The notes below the pieces were generated by a model that did not search any database, was not told the origin of the DNA, and worked only from the letters and a program-made list of their open reading frames with translations. A stretch of DNA of 46,113 nt from an uncultured Alphaproteobacteria bacterium (GTDB lineage Bacteria > Pseudomonadota > Alphaproteobacteria > CAAHEQ01 > UBA3637). This document shows, piece after piece, positions 17,112-26,858 of the stretch. The position numbers and the translations under genes were made by a program. How positions within the stretch are numbered: position 1 is the stretch's first letter; every line of letters begins with the position of its first letter. The DNA is taken from positions 1 through 46,113 of the forward strand of contig CALXXX010000032.1 of NCBI GenBank assembly GCA_944392795.1, given 5' to 3'.

Positions 17112-18593
17112 TTGAAAGGAATATTTTTTATTGCAGGAGAAGCAGATACACAAAAGTCAATTTTATCTGCAAGAGCTGTAGAGATGCTCAGAGAAGAAGG
17201 GAAAGATGCTGTTTACTTTAAACCCGTAGGGGATGAAGCAAGTGCTTTATTTTCTCTTTCCGAGGCGAAACACATGATCGTTGAGGGTCAGAAAGACACC
17301 TTGGTTGAAACAGTTATTGAGTCGTATAAGCGATTAGAAAAAGAACATGAATTTGTTGTTGTTGATGGTACAAATCTAAGGACAAGAGATAAAGTTATTG
17401 AATTTCGCTTGAATGCAATTTTGGCCTCAGCATTATGTTTACCTGTGGCATTAGTTATGTGTGAGGGAGCTGATACTTTAGAATCATCTGATTTTACAAC
17501 ACGTATTTTAGCTCAAAAATTTATTAAAGTTTTAGGGATGTTGACAGATGTACAAGATTTAGATTTTGTGCTTCATGAAGCAATTTCATATGAAGGTAAG
17601 ACAATTTCTCCGAAGCTTTTTGAGTTTTCACTTGTTGATAAAGCTAAATCGAACATTCAGAGAATTGTTTTACCAGAAGGAGAATCAGAACGTATTTTAA
17701 GGGCGGCGGAGATTATTCATCGTCGAGGGATTGCTCGGCTAATTATTTTAGGGAAGCGCTCTTTAGTTGAAGAAAAAGCTGTTTCTTTGAATATTTCTTT
17801 AGAAGGAATTGACATTATAGATCCAGAAACAAGTGAGAAATTTGAAGAATATGCGACAAGTTTCTATGAGTTGCGTAAAGCAAAGGGAGTGACAGAAGAA
17901 CAAGCTCGAGAAACAATGAAGGATTCTGCTTATTTTGGAACGATGATGGTTTATAAAGACGATGCGGACGGAATGGTTTCTGGTGCAGAGCATACAACGG
18001 CTCATACAATACGTCCAGCTTTGCAGTTTATTAAAACAAAGCCGACAGCATCTATGGTTTCCGGTGCTTTTATTATGTGCTTTAACGGTCAACTTTACGT
18101 TTTTGCAGACTGTGCCGTGACACCTAATCCGACTCCGGAGCAATTATCTGAAATTGCTATCACAACAGCAGAAACAGCACGTATTTTCGGATTAGACCCG
18201 AAAGTAGCATTTTTATCTTATGGAACAGGTGATTCAGGAAAAGGGCCAAGTGTTGATTTAGTAAAAACAGCTGTAGCGTTGACAAAAGAGAAAGCTCCAG
18301 AGTTAGTCTTAGATGGTCCTATTCAATTTGATGCAGCTATTGATCCGAGCGTGGCTAAAACAAAATTGCCAAATAGTCTTGTTGCCGGTCAAGCTAATGT
18401 ATTTATTTTCCCGGATTTGAATACGGGAAATTGTTGTTATAAAGCTGTTCAACGTGCCAATGATGATTGTTTGGCAGTCGGTCCGATTTTGCAGGGATTA
18501 AAAAAACCTGTTAATGATCTTTCTCGAGGCTGTACAGTACCGGATATTATCAATACAGTTGCGTTTACAGCTCTTTTTGCTCAAAATAAATAA
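17112..18593 (+). CDS. pta: Phosphate acetyltransferase
   Basis: 493 aa. Interconverts acetyl-CoA and acetyl phosphate; with ackA it makes ATP and acetate. The start is TTG at 17112, supported by AGGAAG upstream and by FFIAGEADTQKSILSARAVE as a BioD-like P-loop N-terminal domain with a modified loop. The C-terminal PTA_PTB domain (about 175-490) contains VLPEGESERILRAAEIIHRR, MVSGAEHTTAHTIRPALQF, LSYGTGDSGKGPSVDLV and DLNTGNCCYKAVQRA. Long Pta proteins are about 700 aa with a DRTGG domain in the middle; that domain appears absent here, giving an intermediate length. ackA follows 11 bases later. Confidence 0.93.
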   Translation: MKGIFFIAGEADTQKSILSARAVEMLREEGKDAVYFKPVGDEASALFSLSEAKHMIVEGQKDTLVETVIESYKRLEKEHEFVVVDGTNLRTRDKVIEFRLNAILASALCLPVALVMCEGADTLESSDFTTRILAQKFIKVLGMLTDVQDLDFVLHEAISYEGKTISPKLFEFSLVDKAKSNIQRIVLPEGESERILRAAEIIHRRGIARLIILGKRSLVEEKAVSLNISLEGIDIIDPETSEKFEEYATSFYELRKAKGVTEEQARETMKDSAYFGTMMVYKDDADGMVSGAEHTTAHTIRPALQFIKTKPTASMVSGAFIMCFNGQLYVFADCAVTPNPTPEQLSEIAITTAETARIFGLDPKVAFLSYGTGDSGKGPSVDLVKTAVALTKEKAPELVLDGPIQFDAAIDPSVAKTKLPNSLVAGQANVFIFPDLNTGNCCYKAVQRANDDCLAVGPILQGLKKPVNDLSRGCTVPDIINTVAFTALFAQNK

Positions 18594-18604
18594 AGGAAAA
18601 ACAA

Positions 18605-19810
18605 ATGAAAATTCTTGTGATTAACTGTGGAAGCTCCACAATTAAATATCAGCTTTTTAATATGGCTTCAAAAGAAGTTTTATGTTCTGGATTAGTGGAA
18701 AAAATTGGCGAAACTATGAGCCGTATTACGCATAAAAAGTTTCCAGATAAACCAGAAGCAACGAAAACCGTTATAGAAGAACGCTTTCCGACACACGCTG
18801 AAGGTATGCGTAAAGCTGTTGAAATGATGATGACCGGCGATACGGCCGTTATACATGATGTTAATGAAATTAAGGGCGTAGGACATCGCGTCGTTCATGG
18901 CGGTTCTTATATTAAGCCAATGTTGGTGACAAATGAAGTGATTGAAAACTTAACAAAGGTTATTCCTTTAGCTCCTTTACATAATCCCGCTCATTTAATT
19001 GGAATCCGTGTTGCTCAGGAGATCTTTAAAGATGCAAAGCATGTCGTTGTTTTTGATACAGCTTTCCATCAAACAATGCCTGATTATGCTAAGTTATATC
19101 CTTTGCCTTTGGAATATTATGATAAGTATCAAGTTCGTAAATATGGTGCTCATGGAACTAGCCATAAGTATGTAGCTAAAAAAGCAGCTGAATTACTAGG
19201 TAAGCCTTTATCCCATTGTAATTTAATTACCTGTCATATTGGCTCAGGTTCTTCTATTTCTGCGATTAAAGACGGTAAGTGTATTGATACTTCTATGGGT
19301 TTAACACCGTTGGATGGTTTAATGATGGGAACACGTTGCGGTTCTATTGATCCGGCTGTTGTTGGTTTCTTAATGCGTAATGCAAATATGAGCATTGATG
19401 AAGTCGATACATTGATGACTAAAAAATCTGGTTTGCTTGGTGTCTGTGGTTATAATGATATGAGAGATGTTCATGCTCAGATTGAAAAAGGAGATGAAAA
19501 AGCTAAATTAGCTTTAAATATGTTAACATATCGTATCCGCACGTTTATTGGAGCTTATTTAGCTCAACTCGCAGGGCAGGTTGATGCTTTGGTTTGGACA
19601 GCCGGTGTCGGTGAGAATGATGAGATTGTGCGTCGAGACTCTTTAAAAGGAATGGAAGCTTTTGGATTAAAATTAGATGAAGAAGCTAATATGAAACGTC
19701 CTGGAGAATATGCTTTGATTTCAGCATCAGATTCGAAAATTAAAATTTATGTGATTCGAACAAATGAAGAGCTTGAAATCGCGAATGAAACGCTGGCACT
19801 GATTGCTTAA
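18605..19810 (+). CDS. ackA: Acetate kinase
   Basis: 401 aa, normal length. Transfers phosphate from acetyl phosphate to ADP. Signature sequences are ILVINCGSSTIKYQLF at the start, VVFDTAFHQTMPDYAKLYPL, HIGSGSSISAI (usually HLGNGSS) and DTSMGLTPLDGLMMGTRCGS, and late WTAGVGENDE. The ATG is preceded by AAAGGA. It forms a unit with pta for substrate-level ATP formation, as expected in a fermentative bacterium. Confidence 0.97.
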   Translation: MKILVINCGSSTIKYQLFNMASKEVLCSGLVEKIGETMSRITHKKFPDKPEATKTVIEERFPTHAEGMRKAVEMMMTGDTAVIHDVNEIKGVGHRVVHGGSYIKPMLVTNEVIENLTKVIPLAPLHNPAHLIGIRVAQEIFKDAKHVVVFDTAFHQTMPDYAKLYPLPLEYYDKYQVRKYGAHGTSHKYVAKKAAELLGKPLSHCNLITCHIGSGSSISAIKDGKCIDTSMGLTPLDGLMMGTRCGSIDPAVVGFLMRNANMSIDEVDTLMTKKSGLLGVCGYNDMRDVHAQIEKGDEKAKLALNMLTYRIRTFIGAYLAQLAGQVDALVWTAGVGENDEIVRRDSLKGMEAFGLKLDEEANMKRPGEYALISASDSKIKIYVIRTNEELEIANETLALIA

Positions 19811-19816
19811 TATTAG

Positions 19817-19846
19817 AAAAGGAGCTTTAAAAGCTCCTTTTTCTTT
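19817..19846. terminator. Bidirectional terminator between ackA and nusB
   Basis: AAAAGGAGCTT and AAGCTCCTTTT form an 11-bp stem with a 3-base loop, with T-rich 3' flank on plus and TTTT-containing stem base on minus. It separates convergent ackA and nusB. Confidence 0.85.
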
Positions 19847-19861
19847 ATATAGTTGTATTAT

Positions 19862-20332
19862 TTAAGAACGAATGACTTTCGCAAACTTATCTAATACAGC
19901 ATTGACTAAGCGAACCTCAGGACCATCATAGAAAGAGCGTGTAATATCTGTATATTCATTGATAATAATGGGTGCGTCTAAATCTGGTTGAGCAAAAAAT
20001 TCTCCAATTCCGGCTCGTAAGATACTATGTAAAAGTAATTCTATTCTGTCTTTGTCCCAGCCGGGGGAAAAGGAGGCTAAAATAGTATTATCAATGTCAT
20101 CTTTGCGTTTTTGAACTTCTCTGACGATCTTTGTAAACAATTCAGCATCTGTTTCATTTAAAGGTAGAAAAGTTTCTCGCCCCTTTTCATCTTCTTCAAT
20201 AATTTTATTACCAATTTCTCCATTTAAAAATTGGAAAACTATTTTTTCTAAAGGAATGTCATTTAATTCAGAAGCATATAAAGCCTGGATAGCATTTAAA
20301 CGTGCATTTGTATATTTTTGTGTTTTATTCAT
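19862..20332 (-). CDS. nusB: Transcription antitermination factor NusB
   Basis: 156 aa. NusB binds boxA RNA with NusE (S10) in rRNA antitermination. The sequence has ARLNAIQALYASELN at the N-terminus, WDKDRIELLLHSILRAGIGE in the middle and INEYTDITRSFYDGPEVRLV with NAVLDKFAK at the end, all typical. Gene order glyA-nrdR-nusB; in many alphaproteobacteria the riboflavin genes lie between nrdR and nusB, and they are absent here. Confidence 0.94.
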   Translation of the reverse strand: MNKTQKYTNARLNAIQALYASELNDIPLEKIVFQFLNGEIGNKIIEEDEKGRETFLPLNETDAELFTKIVREVQKRKDDIDNTILASFSPGWDKDRIELLLHSILRAGIGEFFAQPDLDAPIIINEYTDITRSFYDGPEVRLVNAVLDKFAKVIRS

Positions 20333-20333
20333 T

Positions 20334-20792
20334 TTAATTTTCTTCTTTTAACAGAGGTTTGATAAATTCTTCGAAATCTTTTGTTTCTGTAAAGTTTCGA
20401 TAGACGGAAGCATAGCGAATATAGGCTACTTTGTCTAGTCCTAAGAGAGCTTCCATAACCATTTGTCCGATTTGCGTACTGTAAATTTCACTTTCTCCAA
20501 GACCTTCAAGTTTGCGTTGAATATCGTTTACAAGTCGCTCGACTTTATCCATGTCAACAGGACGTTTGCGTGTGGCAATATAAACAGATTTTGCTAACTT
20601 ATCACGATCAAATGGAACTCTATCATTATTCTTTTTGATAACAGTTAGTTCACGTAATTGGACACGTTCAAATGTCGTAAAGCGTGCACCACAGGCACTG
20701 CAAATACGACGACGACGAATGGCAGAACCATCATCAGTTGTTCGTGAATCTTTAACTTGACTGTTTTCATGATGGCAAAAAGGACAACGCAT
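20334..20792 (-). CDS. nrdR: Transcriptional repressor NrdR
   Basis: 152 aa. NrdR represses ribonucleotide reductase operons in response to ATP/dATP. The zinc ribbon is [17 protein letters not shown] plus [15 protein letters not shown] (CxxC twice); the ATP-cone domain follows ([20 protein letters not shown]). An in-frame ATG two codons earlier lies only 2 bases from the AGGAG, so the ATG at 20792 (8 bases away, MRCPFC as in the family) is chosen. One base separates its stop from nusB. Confidence 0.95.
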   Translation of the reverse strand: MRCPFCHHENSQVKDSRTTDDGSAIRRRRICSACGARFTTFERVQLRELTVIKKNNDRVPFDRDKLAKSVYIATRKRPVDMDKVERLVNDIQRKLEGLGESEIYSTQIGQMVMEALLGLDKVAYIRYASVYRNFTETKDFEEFIKPLLKEEN

Positions 20793-20803
20793 CTTCATTT
20801 CTC

Positions 20804-22105
20804 CTATTTATTTGGATAAATGGGGAATGAACGGCACATTTCAAGAACTTTTTCTCGAACGACAGTCTCAATAACAGTATTGTCTCCATTAGACAGTTTA
20901 AAACCGTCTATAATGTCTCCGATCATTTCTGCAATATCCTCAAATTCATGCTCTCCAAATCCACGAGTTGTTCCGGCTGGTGTTCCGATGCGCAAGCCGG
21001 ATGTAATACTTGGTTTTTCTGGATCATGAGGTACTGCATTTTTATTACAGATAATGTTGGCACGACCTAAACTGTCACAGATTTCGTTTCCTTTGAGCCC
21101 CTTAGAACGAAGGTCTATTAAAAGTAAATGGCTGTCTGTCCCACCGGAAACAAGATCTATATCTCGAGAAAGAAGAACTCTTTCTAATACTTTCGCATTT
21201 TTGATGATTTGTTCAGCATATTCTTTGAACTCTGGTTTTAAGGCTTCTCCAAAAGCGACAGCTTTTCCGGCAATCACATGTTCAAGAGGGCCTCCTTGTT
21301 GTCCCGGAAAAACAGAAGAATTGATTTTCTTAGCAATATCCGGATTGTTTGTTAAAATCATTCCACCTCTTGGTCCTCGTAAAGTTTTGTGGGTCGTCGT
21401 TGTTACGACATCTGCGTATGGAAGAGGGGAAGGATAAACGCCGCCAGCTACTAAGCCAGCAAAATGAGCCATATCAACCATAAATAGAGCTCCAATGCTA
21501 TCAGCAATTTTACGGAAACGCTTGAAATCTATAATACGCGCATAAGCAGAACCACCAGTTATAATCAACTTTGGACGATGTTCCCTTGCTAAGCGTTCGA
21601 CTTCATCATAATCAATGAGACCTTCCTCAGTCACACCATATTGAATAACATGATAGAATTTCCCTGAGGATGATACTTTGGCGCCATGAGTGAGATGGCC
21701 TCCGGCATCTAAAGACAAACCCATTAAAGTGTCTCCTGGTTGTAATAACGCCATATAGACGGCTGCGTTTGCTTGAGAACCAGAATGAGGTTGAACGTTT
21801 ACATAAGCGCAATCAAATAATTTTTTAGCTCTTTCAATCGCTAAAGTTTCTATGGCATCCACCCATTCACATCCGTGATAATAGCGATGTCCAGAATAAC
21901 CTTCGGCATATTTGTTTGTTAAAACAGAACCTTGAGCTTGCAATACAGCGTTTGAAACAATGTTTTCGGAAGCAATAAGTTCAATATGATCCTGTTGTCG
22001 CCAAAGTTCTTGCTCTATCATGCGCGCGACATCGGGATCGCGCTCTTTAAGTGTATCTTTAAAAAAAGCTGTTGTGTCTAAATGATGTGTACATGTACAA
22101 GTCAT
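20804..22105 (-). CDS. glyA: Serine hydroxymethyltransferase
   Basis: 433 aa. PLP enzyme that converts serine and tetrahydrofolate to glycine and methylene-tetrahydrofolate. The PLP lysine is in [19 protein letters not shown]. Other matches are [40 protein letters not shown] and [20 protein letters not shown]. The short His/Cys-bearing N-terminus (MTCTCTHH) is unusual. The start overlaps the rpiB stop by four bases (ATGA), so translation is coupled. Confidence 0.97.
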   Translation of the reverse strand: MTCTCTHHLDTTAFFKDTLKERDPDVARMIEQELWRQQDHIELIASENIVSNAVLQAQGSVLTNKYAEGYSGHRYYHGCEWVDAIETLAIERAKKLFDCAYVNVQPHSGSQANAAVYMALLQPGDTLMGLSLDAGGHLTHGAKVSSSGKFYHVIQYGVTEEGLIDYDEVERLAREHRPKLIITGGSAYARIIDFKRFRKIADSIGALFMVDMAHFAGLVAGGVYPSPLPYADVVTTTTHKTLRGPRGGMILTNNPDIAKKINSSVFPGQQGGPLEHVIAGKAVAFGEALKPEFKEYAEQIIKNAKVLERVLLSRDIDLVSGGTDSHLLLIDLRSKGLKGNEICDSLGRANIICNKNAVPHDPEKPSITSGLRIGTPAGTTRGFGEHEFEDIAEMIGDIIDGFKLSNGDNTVIETVVREKVLEMCRSFPIYPNK

Positions 22106-22548
22106 GAGAGTCCTCCTAATTCCTGAACGCGTCTTTCGTGGCGTCCTCCTTCAAATGGGGTATTTAAAAAAGTATCTACGAGTTGTTTGGCCGTTTCTTC
22201 ATCTGTTAATCGTCCTCCAAGGCACAAAACATTTGCATCATTGTGCTCTCGTGCTAATTCTGCTGCTTTTTTTTGATAGACAAGAGCGCCACGAATGAAA
22301 GGAAAACGATTAACAGCCATACAAATTCCGATTCCTGAACCGCATATGGCGATTCCTTTAGATGCAGCTCCGTTATGTATCGAGTCGGCTAGTTTTTCTC
22401 CTTGAAGAGGATAGTCTACAGATTTTTCATCTGTATCAGGACCTAAATCTAATACTTCGTATCCTATTGTTTTTAAATAGGACACCAAAGCTTTTTTAAG
22501 CAAAAAACCTGCATGATCTGATACAATAGCGATTTTTTTATCTTGCAT
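22102..22548 (-). CDS. rpiB: Ribose 5-phosphate isomerase B
   Basis: 148 aa. Interconverts ribose 5-phosphate and ribulose 5-phosphate. [16 protein letters not shown], the catalytic Cys in [18 protein letters not shown], and [15 protein letters not shown] are diagnostic. First gene of the rpiB-glyA-nrdR-nusB unit; rpiB-glyA adjacency is common in alphaproteobacteria. Divergent from ruvX across a 54-base gap. Confidence 0.95.
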   Translation of the reverse strand: MQDKKIAIVSDHAGFLLKKALVSYLKTIGYEVLDLGPDTDEKSVDYPLQGEKLADSIHNGAASKGIAICGSGIGICMAVNRFPFIRGALVYQKKAAELAREHNDANVLCLGGRLTDEETAKQLVDTFLNTPFEGGRHERRVQELGGLS

Positions 22549-22602
22549 TTTTAAGCTTTTCCTTTACTAATATGAAGTGTATTATCTATTTGTAGAGAAT
22601 TT

Positions 22603-23064
22603 ATGGAAAAAAGACAAGACATTTCGCCTCAAGAGTTTAAAAAAAGTGTTAAGCCAATGACGCCACTCTATGGAATTGATTATGGAACAAAGCGAATTGG
22701 CGTCGCTGTCTCTGATTTAATGTGGATGACGGCCACACCTTTGAAGATTGTTTCTTCTTGGAGTGAACTGGATTCTGTTTTACAAGAACGCGGAGTCGGC
22801 GGATTTGTTGTAGGCCTCCCTCGTCTGATGAATGGAGAGGAAGGAGAGCAAGCGGCTTTAACACGTCAGTGGGCAGAAAAACTTCAAAAAAAGTATAGTG
22901 TTCCTGTTTTGTTTTGGGATGAACGCTTATCTTCTTCAGCTGTGACACGTCTTTTTGTCCAGCAAGCGGATTTGTCTAGAAAAAGACAGAAAGAAGTCTT
23001 AGACAAAGCGGCTGCAGCTTATATTTTGCAAGGCGCACTAGATTTGCTCTCAAACATTTCATAA
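22603..23064 (+). CDS. ruvX: RuvX/YqgF Holliday junction resolvase-like nuclease
   Basis: 153 aa. RNase H-fold protein; in E. coli YqgF processes the 5' end of pre-16S rRNA. Motifs are YGIDYGTKRIGVAVSD (catalytic Asp), GGFVVGLPRLMNGEEGEQA, and FWDERLSSSAVTRLF with the late Asp in LDKAAAAYILQGAL. The N-terminal extension of about 20 residues is charged. It is followed by a strong separate promoter for the next genes. Confidence 0.93.
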   Translation: MEKRQDISPQEFKKSVKPMTPLYGIDYGTKRIGVAVSDLMWMTATPLKIVSSWSELDSVLQERGVGGFVVGLPRLMNGEEGEQAALTRQWAEKLQKKYSVPVLFWDERLSSSAVTRLFVQQADLSRKRQKEVLDKAAAAYILQGALDLLSNIS

Positions 23065-23068
23065 AAAG

Positions 23069-23097
23069 TTGACAAAATCAAGTTTTTTTGTTAATAT
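23069..23097 (+). promoter_or_regulatory. Promoter of the 37-residue-repeat gene pair
   Basis: TTGACA, 17 bases, TAATAT: near-consensus sigma70 promoter 28 bases before the start codon, which is preceded by AAAGGAG. Confidence 0.7.
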
Positions 23098-23124
23098 CTT
23101 GGCTCTTAATGACCAAAGGAGAAA

Positions 23125-24186
23125 ATGATGTTAAGAAAAGGTATTGATTGGCTTTTGAAAAAGAAGAAAGAAATTCATACAAAACGATTGGAAAAATTAA
23201 TTGAAAAACAATGTCAAAAAGCATCAGAAAATACCTCTTCAAAATTTATCGCTTCTGAAGAGCAGAAGCAACTGTCTATTTTAAATAAGCTTGAGACTTC
23301 TCAGCAAGTTTTAAAATTGGCGACCTATCAAAGCTTTGAGGATTCTTGTAATATTTTTCAGAATAGTGCTCTGTCTGAACACGTTCGGGAAAAAATATTA
23401 GAAAAAATATCTTTATCAGATTGTAAAAAGTTTTTAAGTCAAGTTCCTGAAAACTACGCAACTTTTTCGATAAAAAAAGGAGATATTTTCACTTTACCTC
23501 AACCATATCCTAATTTTTTCTTTGCTCCTATGCGTTATCAAGAGGCTTTTTTATTTAAAATGTGCACACCTTATGAGCGATCTAATTTTTTAGCGATAAA
23601 AATAGGAATTTATGAAACGGTTTTTGAACATTTAACTCATTGCAATTTACCCCTTGCGGATAAGATTTTGATGAACCTAACAAGTTTTACAGAAGCCAAA
23701 ACCACTATTCAGACATATAAAGAAAGAGGAGGCTTTTATTGGCCAAAGAATTGCAGTTCTCGTGCGCAAGAATACTTACTATCCCTCGTCCCTTTCGAAG
23801 ATATGCATTCTTTTCTACACACTACAGATCAAGAACATGTTTCTTTATTTGAAAAAATGCCCATTTTTATTCAGAAAAAAATCATTGCTTTATATGATCA
23901 GCATCCGCACTTAATGCAGCGGTTGTTATCGGATGGTATTTTTAAAAATTTACCTTGGTCATTAAAAACACAAGTCGCTTGTCAAATGAAAAATAAAAAG
24001 TATATTTTTGAATTATTTAAAACACCGAATGATGAAACAGGAGAAAGAAGTTTTTATCAAACACCATACAAAGAATTTCGTAAATTTGTTTATGAGAAAT
24101 TTCCTGAGTTGGATATTTATCCGAAAATAAAAACAAGCAAAAAGCAGAAAATATCTAAGGATATGCGGGAAAAAGGAGATGTATAA
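23125..24186 (+). CDS. Helical-repeat protein of unknown function, first paralogue
   Basis: 353 aa, soluble, basic, no signal peptide. I recognise no named family. The C-terminal part contains units of about 37 residues that start with an aromatic FY or FKNLP element and contain two amphipathic helices, for example FKNLPWSLKTQVACQMKNKK then YIFELFKTPNDETGERS and FYQTPYKEFRKFVYEKFPEL. This last block aligns with the C-terminus of the next gene (FYHMPYQNFKKIVFEKFPEM), so they are paralogues. Two ATGs stand in tandem at 23125 and 23128; the second has better spacing from AAAGGAG. The stop overlaps the next start as TAATG. A scaffolding role like other alpha-solenoid repeats is only a guess. Confidence 0.75.
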   Translation: MMLRKGIDWLLKKKKEIHTKRLEKLIEKQCQKASENTSSKFIASEEQKQLSILNKLETSQQVLKLATYQSFEDSCNIFQNSALSEHVREKILEKISLSDCKKFLSQVPENYATFSIKKGDIFTLPQPYPNFFFAPMRYQEAFLFKMCTPYERSNFLAIKIGIYETVFEHLTHCNLPLADKILMNLTSFTEAKTTIQTYKERGGFYWPKNCSSRAQEYLLSLVPFEDMHSFLHTTDQEHVSLFEKMPIFIQKKIIALYDQHPHLMQRLLSDGIFKNLPWSLKTQVACQMKNKKYIFELFKTPNDETGERSFYQTPYKEFRKFVYEKFPELDIYPKIKTSKKQKISKDMREKGDV

Positions 24187-24974
24187 TGTTTGAGAATATT
24201 TTTTGGTTAACGCAAAAAAAAGAAAATAAAAAACTAAGAGAAGAATTACAAAAAGGTTCTTTTGAAGCAATGTCTCGCTTTTTGAAAATGGATGAGCAAA
24301 GACAGAAAAAATTTCTGAGAAGTATTGAAGAAAATGAAGAGTTAATTGGAATTTTAACAAAGCCTTTTCATTCAACAGGATACTCTTTAATGTCGCGCCT
24401 GAATGATACAGTTCTTCGGGATGTGCTGGGACGCATGAAGACATATAAAGAGTTTAATGAGCTTTTAATTTATAGTCGTAATAAGACAGGTCAAACGGAA
24501 TTTTATTATCTTTCTTCAGCTTTACAGGATTTTGTCTTATTACATGTCGGAACAAATGAAGATGTGATACGTTTTGTCCGTTCTCCAAATGATATGGAAC
24601 GACATACAATTTTCTATTATTTAGATAAAGAGCAACAAGATAGACTTATTAATCAAATGATAACAGCTGATCAGCTCTATCGATTATTAACCGGTGTTAA
24701 AGATGAATTGAAACATACTGATTTTTATTATTTGACAAATGAGCAAAAGCTAAAAGTTGTATTGCAGATGAATCATTCAAAACAAGTTTTTGATTTGTTT
24801 AGAAGTGATGAGGATAAATTTGGAAAGTATACTTTTTATCATATGCCGTATCAAAACTTTAAGAAGATTGTTTTTGAAAAATTTCCAGAAATGAACACGC
24901 GTTTGCTTAAGAAAACGACTCATTTAAGTTCTATAAAAGGTTTTGAAAAAAAACAAAAGATAAATGGAAATTAA
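24186..24974 (+). CDS. Helical-repeat protein of unknown function, second paralogue
   Basis: 262 aa, soluble. Residues about 100-245 are clean tandem repeats of 37 residues starting TEFYYL, TIFYYL, TDFYYL and TFYHM, each followed by a helix (SSALQDFVLLHV, DKEQQDRLINQM, TNEQKLKVVLQM) and a second helix (DVIRFVRS, QLYRLLTG, QVFDLFRS). The N-terminal 60 residues are charged helices. It overlaps the preceding paralogue by one base, so the two are made together and may bind each other. No domain assignment is possible from reading. Confidence 0.75.
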   Translation: MFENIFWLTQKKENKKLREELQKGSFEAMSRFLKMDEQRQKKFLRSIEENEELIGILTKPFHSTGYSLMSRLNDTVLRDVLGRMKTYKEFNELLIYSRNKTGQTEFYYLSSALQDFVLLHVGTNEDVIRFVRSPNDMERHTIFYYLDKEQQDRLINQMITADQLYRLLTGVKDELKHTDFYYLTNEQKLKVVLQMNHSKQVFDLFRSDEDKFGKYTFYHMPYQNFKKIVFEKFPEMNTRLLKKTTHLSSIKGFEKKQKINGN

Positions 24975-25032
24975 AAATGGAAATAAGTGATATCTGTTAG
25001 TTTATGATGGCAATCATTTATTTCAGTTTAAG

Positions 25033-26808
25033 TTAATTTGAAAAAGCAGTAATAATAAGGCCTTTTGCTATTCCATTGCCTTCTTTACGTAAGTCTATTT
25101 CTTCAAGTTCTTTTATTAAAAAACTGCTGTTGTTTAGGGCTTGGCGAATATAGCTTTCAGAGTGTAAGAAGCGACCAAATGGATTGATTTCAAAGCCTTC
25201 TTTTTTATCGGACTTTTCAATTGTAAATATAAAACTTCCTTTCGGAGTTAGATTTTTATGAACAAGCTTAAAAAGTGGCTTTAGTTCTCCAAGGTAACAC
25301 AACACATCTGCGGCGACGATTAAGTCAAAAGGCTTTTTATTTTCTGATAGATAATCTAATGCATCACAAACAACAGTTTTTTGATAAAAACCCGTTTTTT
25401 TAGCAACTTCGACCATCTTTTGAGCCATATCTACACCGGTGAGGCTTTTCGTAAGCTTGGATAAGCAATCGCCAAGAGCACCAGTTCCACATCCTAAGTC
25501 TAGAATGCGATGAAAATGATAGCCTTTTAAACGCTCAGCAAAAGCTTGAGGAACTTGGCAATTTAATTCTTTCATTTTTTCATTATAGCTTTCTGCGAAA
25601 GCGTTATAATAAGTTTGTGTATAAGAAAATAGGTCATCTTCATTTATAAGTCCCTTTAAAGCATTTAATGTCTGACGAGCTAAAGGATTGTCAGGAAAAT
25701 TTTTAACCCAGCCTTCTGCATAAGTCAGTGCTTTTTTCTTATCAAGAAGAAACCATTTTGGAAGTAAAGCAGCAAGACGTAAATGAATCATATCTTCATA
25801 TTTTTTCATGGACAAAACATTAAAATAAAGACCGGCAGCTTCTTCAAACTCATCTAAATCTTCTAAAGCAACAGCTAAATTAAAATTAGCTTCTGGATTA
25901 TGAGGATCGATTAAAAAAACTTGTCGGTATGTTTCCAGAGCTTCATTTGTTCGTCTTTGTCGATAAAGAAGAGCTCCTAAGTTATTATAGGCTTGTGTAA
26001 AATTTCGATTACCTCGAACAGCAGAACGATATGCTTCTTCAGCTTCTTGTAAGCGGTTTAACTTTTCAAGAGCTAATCCTTTATTGAAATAGGCATCATA
26101 AGCGAAACGGTCTAAATTCAGAGCTTTATTATAGGCATCAATAGCTTTTTCAAAATTTCCTTTTGCATAAAGAGCCATTCCATAACTTGTCCATAAGGGC
26201 GGATAAGCATCATTTAACTGCAAAGCTTGTTCAAAGGCGCTTAGGCTTTTTTCAATATTATTTTCTAAACGGTATTGAACACCAAGTTGATACCAACCCT
26301 CTACAAATCGAGGATCAGTCTGAATAGCGTGTTCTAATAAAAAAAGAGCTGTTTTCATTTGCTTTTGAGAACGTTTGAGCAAAGCTTTATTGAGCATAGC
26401 CCATGTCATTTGTGGATTTATCTCAAGAGCCTTATCAAAAGCAGTTTCTGCTTTTTGATCTTGACCGAGTGTTCTATATAAATTTCCTAAATTATTTTGA
26501 GTTTCAGGTAATTCTTGAATCTTTTCATAGATACGAATCGCTTCTTCTGTGTGTCCTGTTTCTTGTAATGCAACACCTAAGCTATAGGTGTAATCTTTAT
26601 TTTCAGGGTATAAAATAGTTGCTTTGTATAAGAAATCTAAAGCTTCTGTATAAATACCGCGTGTCATGGCTATGATACCTAAGAAGTAAAGAGCTTCTCC
26701 ATTTTGAGAATCATTTTCTAATATTTCTCGGAAAAGATGTTCAGATTCATCTAGTTGACCGGAACTATATAGACTTATCGCTTCTTTTAAGACGATTTCC
26801 ATCGACAT
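25033..26808 (-). CDS. TPR protein fused to a SAM-dependent methyltransferase
   Basis: 591 aa. Residues about 5-330 are roughly nine TPR units (AIRIYEKIQELPETQNNLGN, WYQLGVQYRLENNIEKSLSA, EEAYRSAVRGNRNFTQAYNN and others). The C-terminal 180 residues are a class I methyltransferase: motif I RILDLGCGTGALGDCL (near 432-447), acidic SAM-ribose residue in LTGVDMAQKMVEVA, then FDLIVAADVLCYLGEL and LTPKGSFIFTIE. The target is unknown; TPR-methyltransferase fusions often modify proteins or sugars. It is convergent with the repeat-protein pair and divergent from the glutaredoxin gene. Confidence 0.9.
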   Translation of the reverse strand: MSMEIVLKEAISLYSSGQLDESEHLFREILENDSQNGEALYFLGIIAMTRGIYTEALDFLYKATILYPENKDYTYSLGVALQETGHTEEAIRIYEKIQELPETQNNLGNLYRTLGQDQKAETAFDKALEINPQMTWAMLNKALLKRSQKQMKTALFLLEHAIQTDPRFVEGWYQLGVQYRLENNIEKSLSAFEQALQLNDAYPPLWTSYGMALYAKGNFEKAIDAYNKALNLDRFAYDAYFNKGLALEKLNRLQEAEEAYRSAVRGNRNFTQAYNNLGALLYRQRRTNEALETYRQVFLIDPHNPEANFNLAVALEDLDEFEEAAGLYFNVLSMKKYEDMIHLRLAALLPKWFLLDKKKALTYAEGWVKNFPDNPLARQTLNALKGLINEDDLFSYTQTYYNAFAESYNEKMKELNCQVPQAFAERLKGYHFHRILDLGCGTGALGDCLSKLTKSLTGVDMAQKMVEVAKKTGFYQKTVVCDALDYLSENKKPFDLIVAADVLCYLGELKPLFKLVHKNLTPKGSFIFTIEKSDKKEGFEINPFGRFLHSESYIRQALNNSSFLIKELEEIDLRKEGNGIAKGLIITAFSN

Positions 26809-26858
26809 TTTGTTTTTTTTCCCTTATATTTCTTAAAAGGAGTATAAAAGACTTTTAA

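Noticed and set aside
21054-21437. A 127-codon plus-strand frame inside glyA
   Set aside because: It is a shadow of conserved serine hydroxymethyltransferase codons; no start context or recognisable protein.
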